In this document: one piece after another, positions 63,485 to 64,000 of the stretch
How positions within the stretch are numbered: position 1 is the stretch's first letter
Layout of the letters: every line of letters starts with the position of its first letter
NCBI RefSeq assembly: GCF_016859285.1
Contig: NC_053407.1
Coordinates: 16,802,632-16,866,631, forward strand
Direction of reading: 5' to 3'
From: Xiphias gladius
Lineage: Eukaryota > Chordata > Actinopteri > Istiophoriformes > Xiphiidae
DNA length: 64,000 nt
Notes under the pieces: generated by a model
What the model was told of the DNA's origin: nothing
Seen by the model: the letters and a program-made list of their open reading frames with translations, nothing else
The model's database searches: none
Translations under genes and position numbers: made by a program

Positions 63485-64000
63485 CTGCACAGAAAAGACA
63501 AACAAATACCAACTTTAATGTTTGGCCTGGTCTAACTTCAGTCATCGGGCACTTTCAGCAATAGGTTTTTAGTGACAAAAACAAGTAGAGTAGTTCTGTT
63601 AGAACAGCCATGGATATTGTACTTTAGGCCACCAACCAAAATCATTGGCCTTAAGTAAATGCATCCTGGACGATAATTTGAGACACCACCAAAAAAAACA
63701 GATATATAAGGGGATCATTTGTACCATGTGTGACCACAAGCAGCATGAAAATGTCCTCATGCCGGGAGATTTCAACAAATAGTGTCAACTTTTGCATACA
63801 TATTGCTGATGATTTGTGATGCTCGTTGTGTTTAATAATCATTGTCATTATTAGTGGGACAAAGACAAATTTCCTGCACTGGCTGGACAAGTTTTATTCT
63901 AGTTTAAAAGCTCACAAATGCCTTAAAAATCAACATTTTATTAAGAATGCAGAGCAAAGGAACCATTTTATAAATGTATCAACATCAAGGAAGGTCAGGT
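63485..64000 (-). other. slco3a1: slco3a1 intron running off the window
   Basis: No further exon was recognised between the acceptor at 63485 and the window edge. The next upstream coding exon must end with one base of a Gly codon (phase 1) to fit the exon at 63386-63484. Confidence 0.6.

Overview
The window is vertebrate nuclear DNA, almost certainly from a teleost fish and probably a percomorph. It is AT-rich and intron-rich, with short introns, CA and TG microsatellites, and several non-autonomous repeat families common in percomorph genomes. It holds four protein-coding genes in a conserved block: chd2 (minus, complete coding region), fam174b (plus, complete), st8sia2 (minus, complete) and slco3a1 (minus, 3' part only; the 5' exons lie beyond base 64000). 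This is the order of human 15q26 (SLCO3A1, ST8SIA2, FAM174B, CHD2), seen from the other strand.

Layout. 1-749: intergenic, downstream of chd2. About 750-2432: chd2 3' UTR. 2433-19090: 38 chd2 coding exons that join in one frame to a protein of 1815 residues. About 19.56-19.98 kb: chd2 promoter and first non-coding exon. About 20.71-27.5 kb: five spliced non-coding exons on the minus strand, ending about 0.75 kb upstream of the chd2 promoter. In position, strand and exon number this matches Chaserr, the lncRNA that lies in tandem upstream of mammalian Chd2 and lowers its expression in cis. 27.5-31.6 kb: intergenic. 31.67-34.9 kb: fam174b. 38.1-50.6 kb: st8sia2 with a CpG-rich promoter, and repeats and possible conserved elements in its introns. 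50.6-55.5 kb: intergenic, with nested repeats and microsatellites. 55.56-63.48 kb: the last eight coding exons of slco3a1.

How the genes relate. chd2 encodes a nuclear chromatin remodeller, and the lncRNA upstream is its likely cis regulator. st8sia2 encodes a Golgi polysialyltransferase, slco3a1 a twelve-pass organic anion transporter, and fam174b a small single-pass membrane protein. They form a conserved neighbourhood, not an operon or pathway. All exon borders were read by eye from splice signals, frame continuity and remembered vertebrate proteins. No alignment or transcript data were available. UTR ends, promoters and the lncRNA are inferences; the coding exons are well supported because the phases match at every junction.
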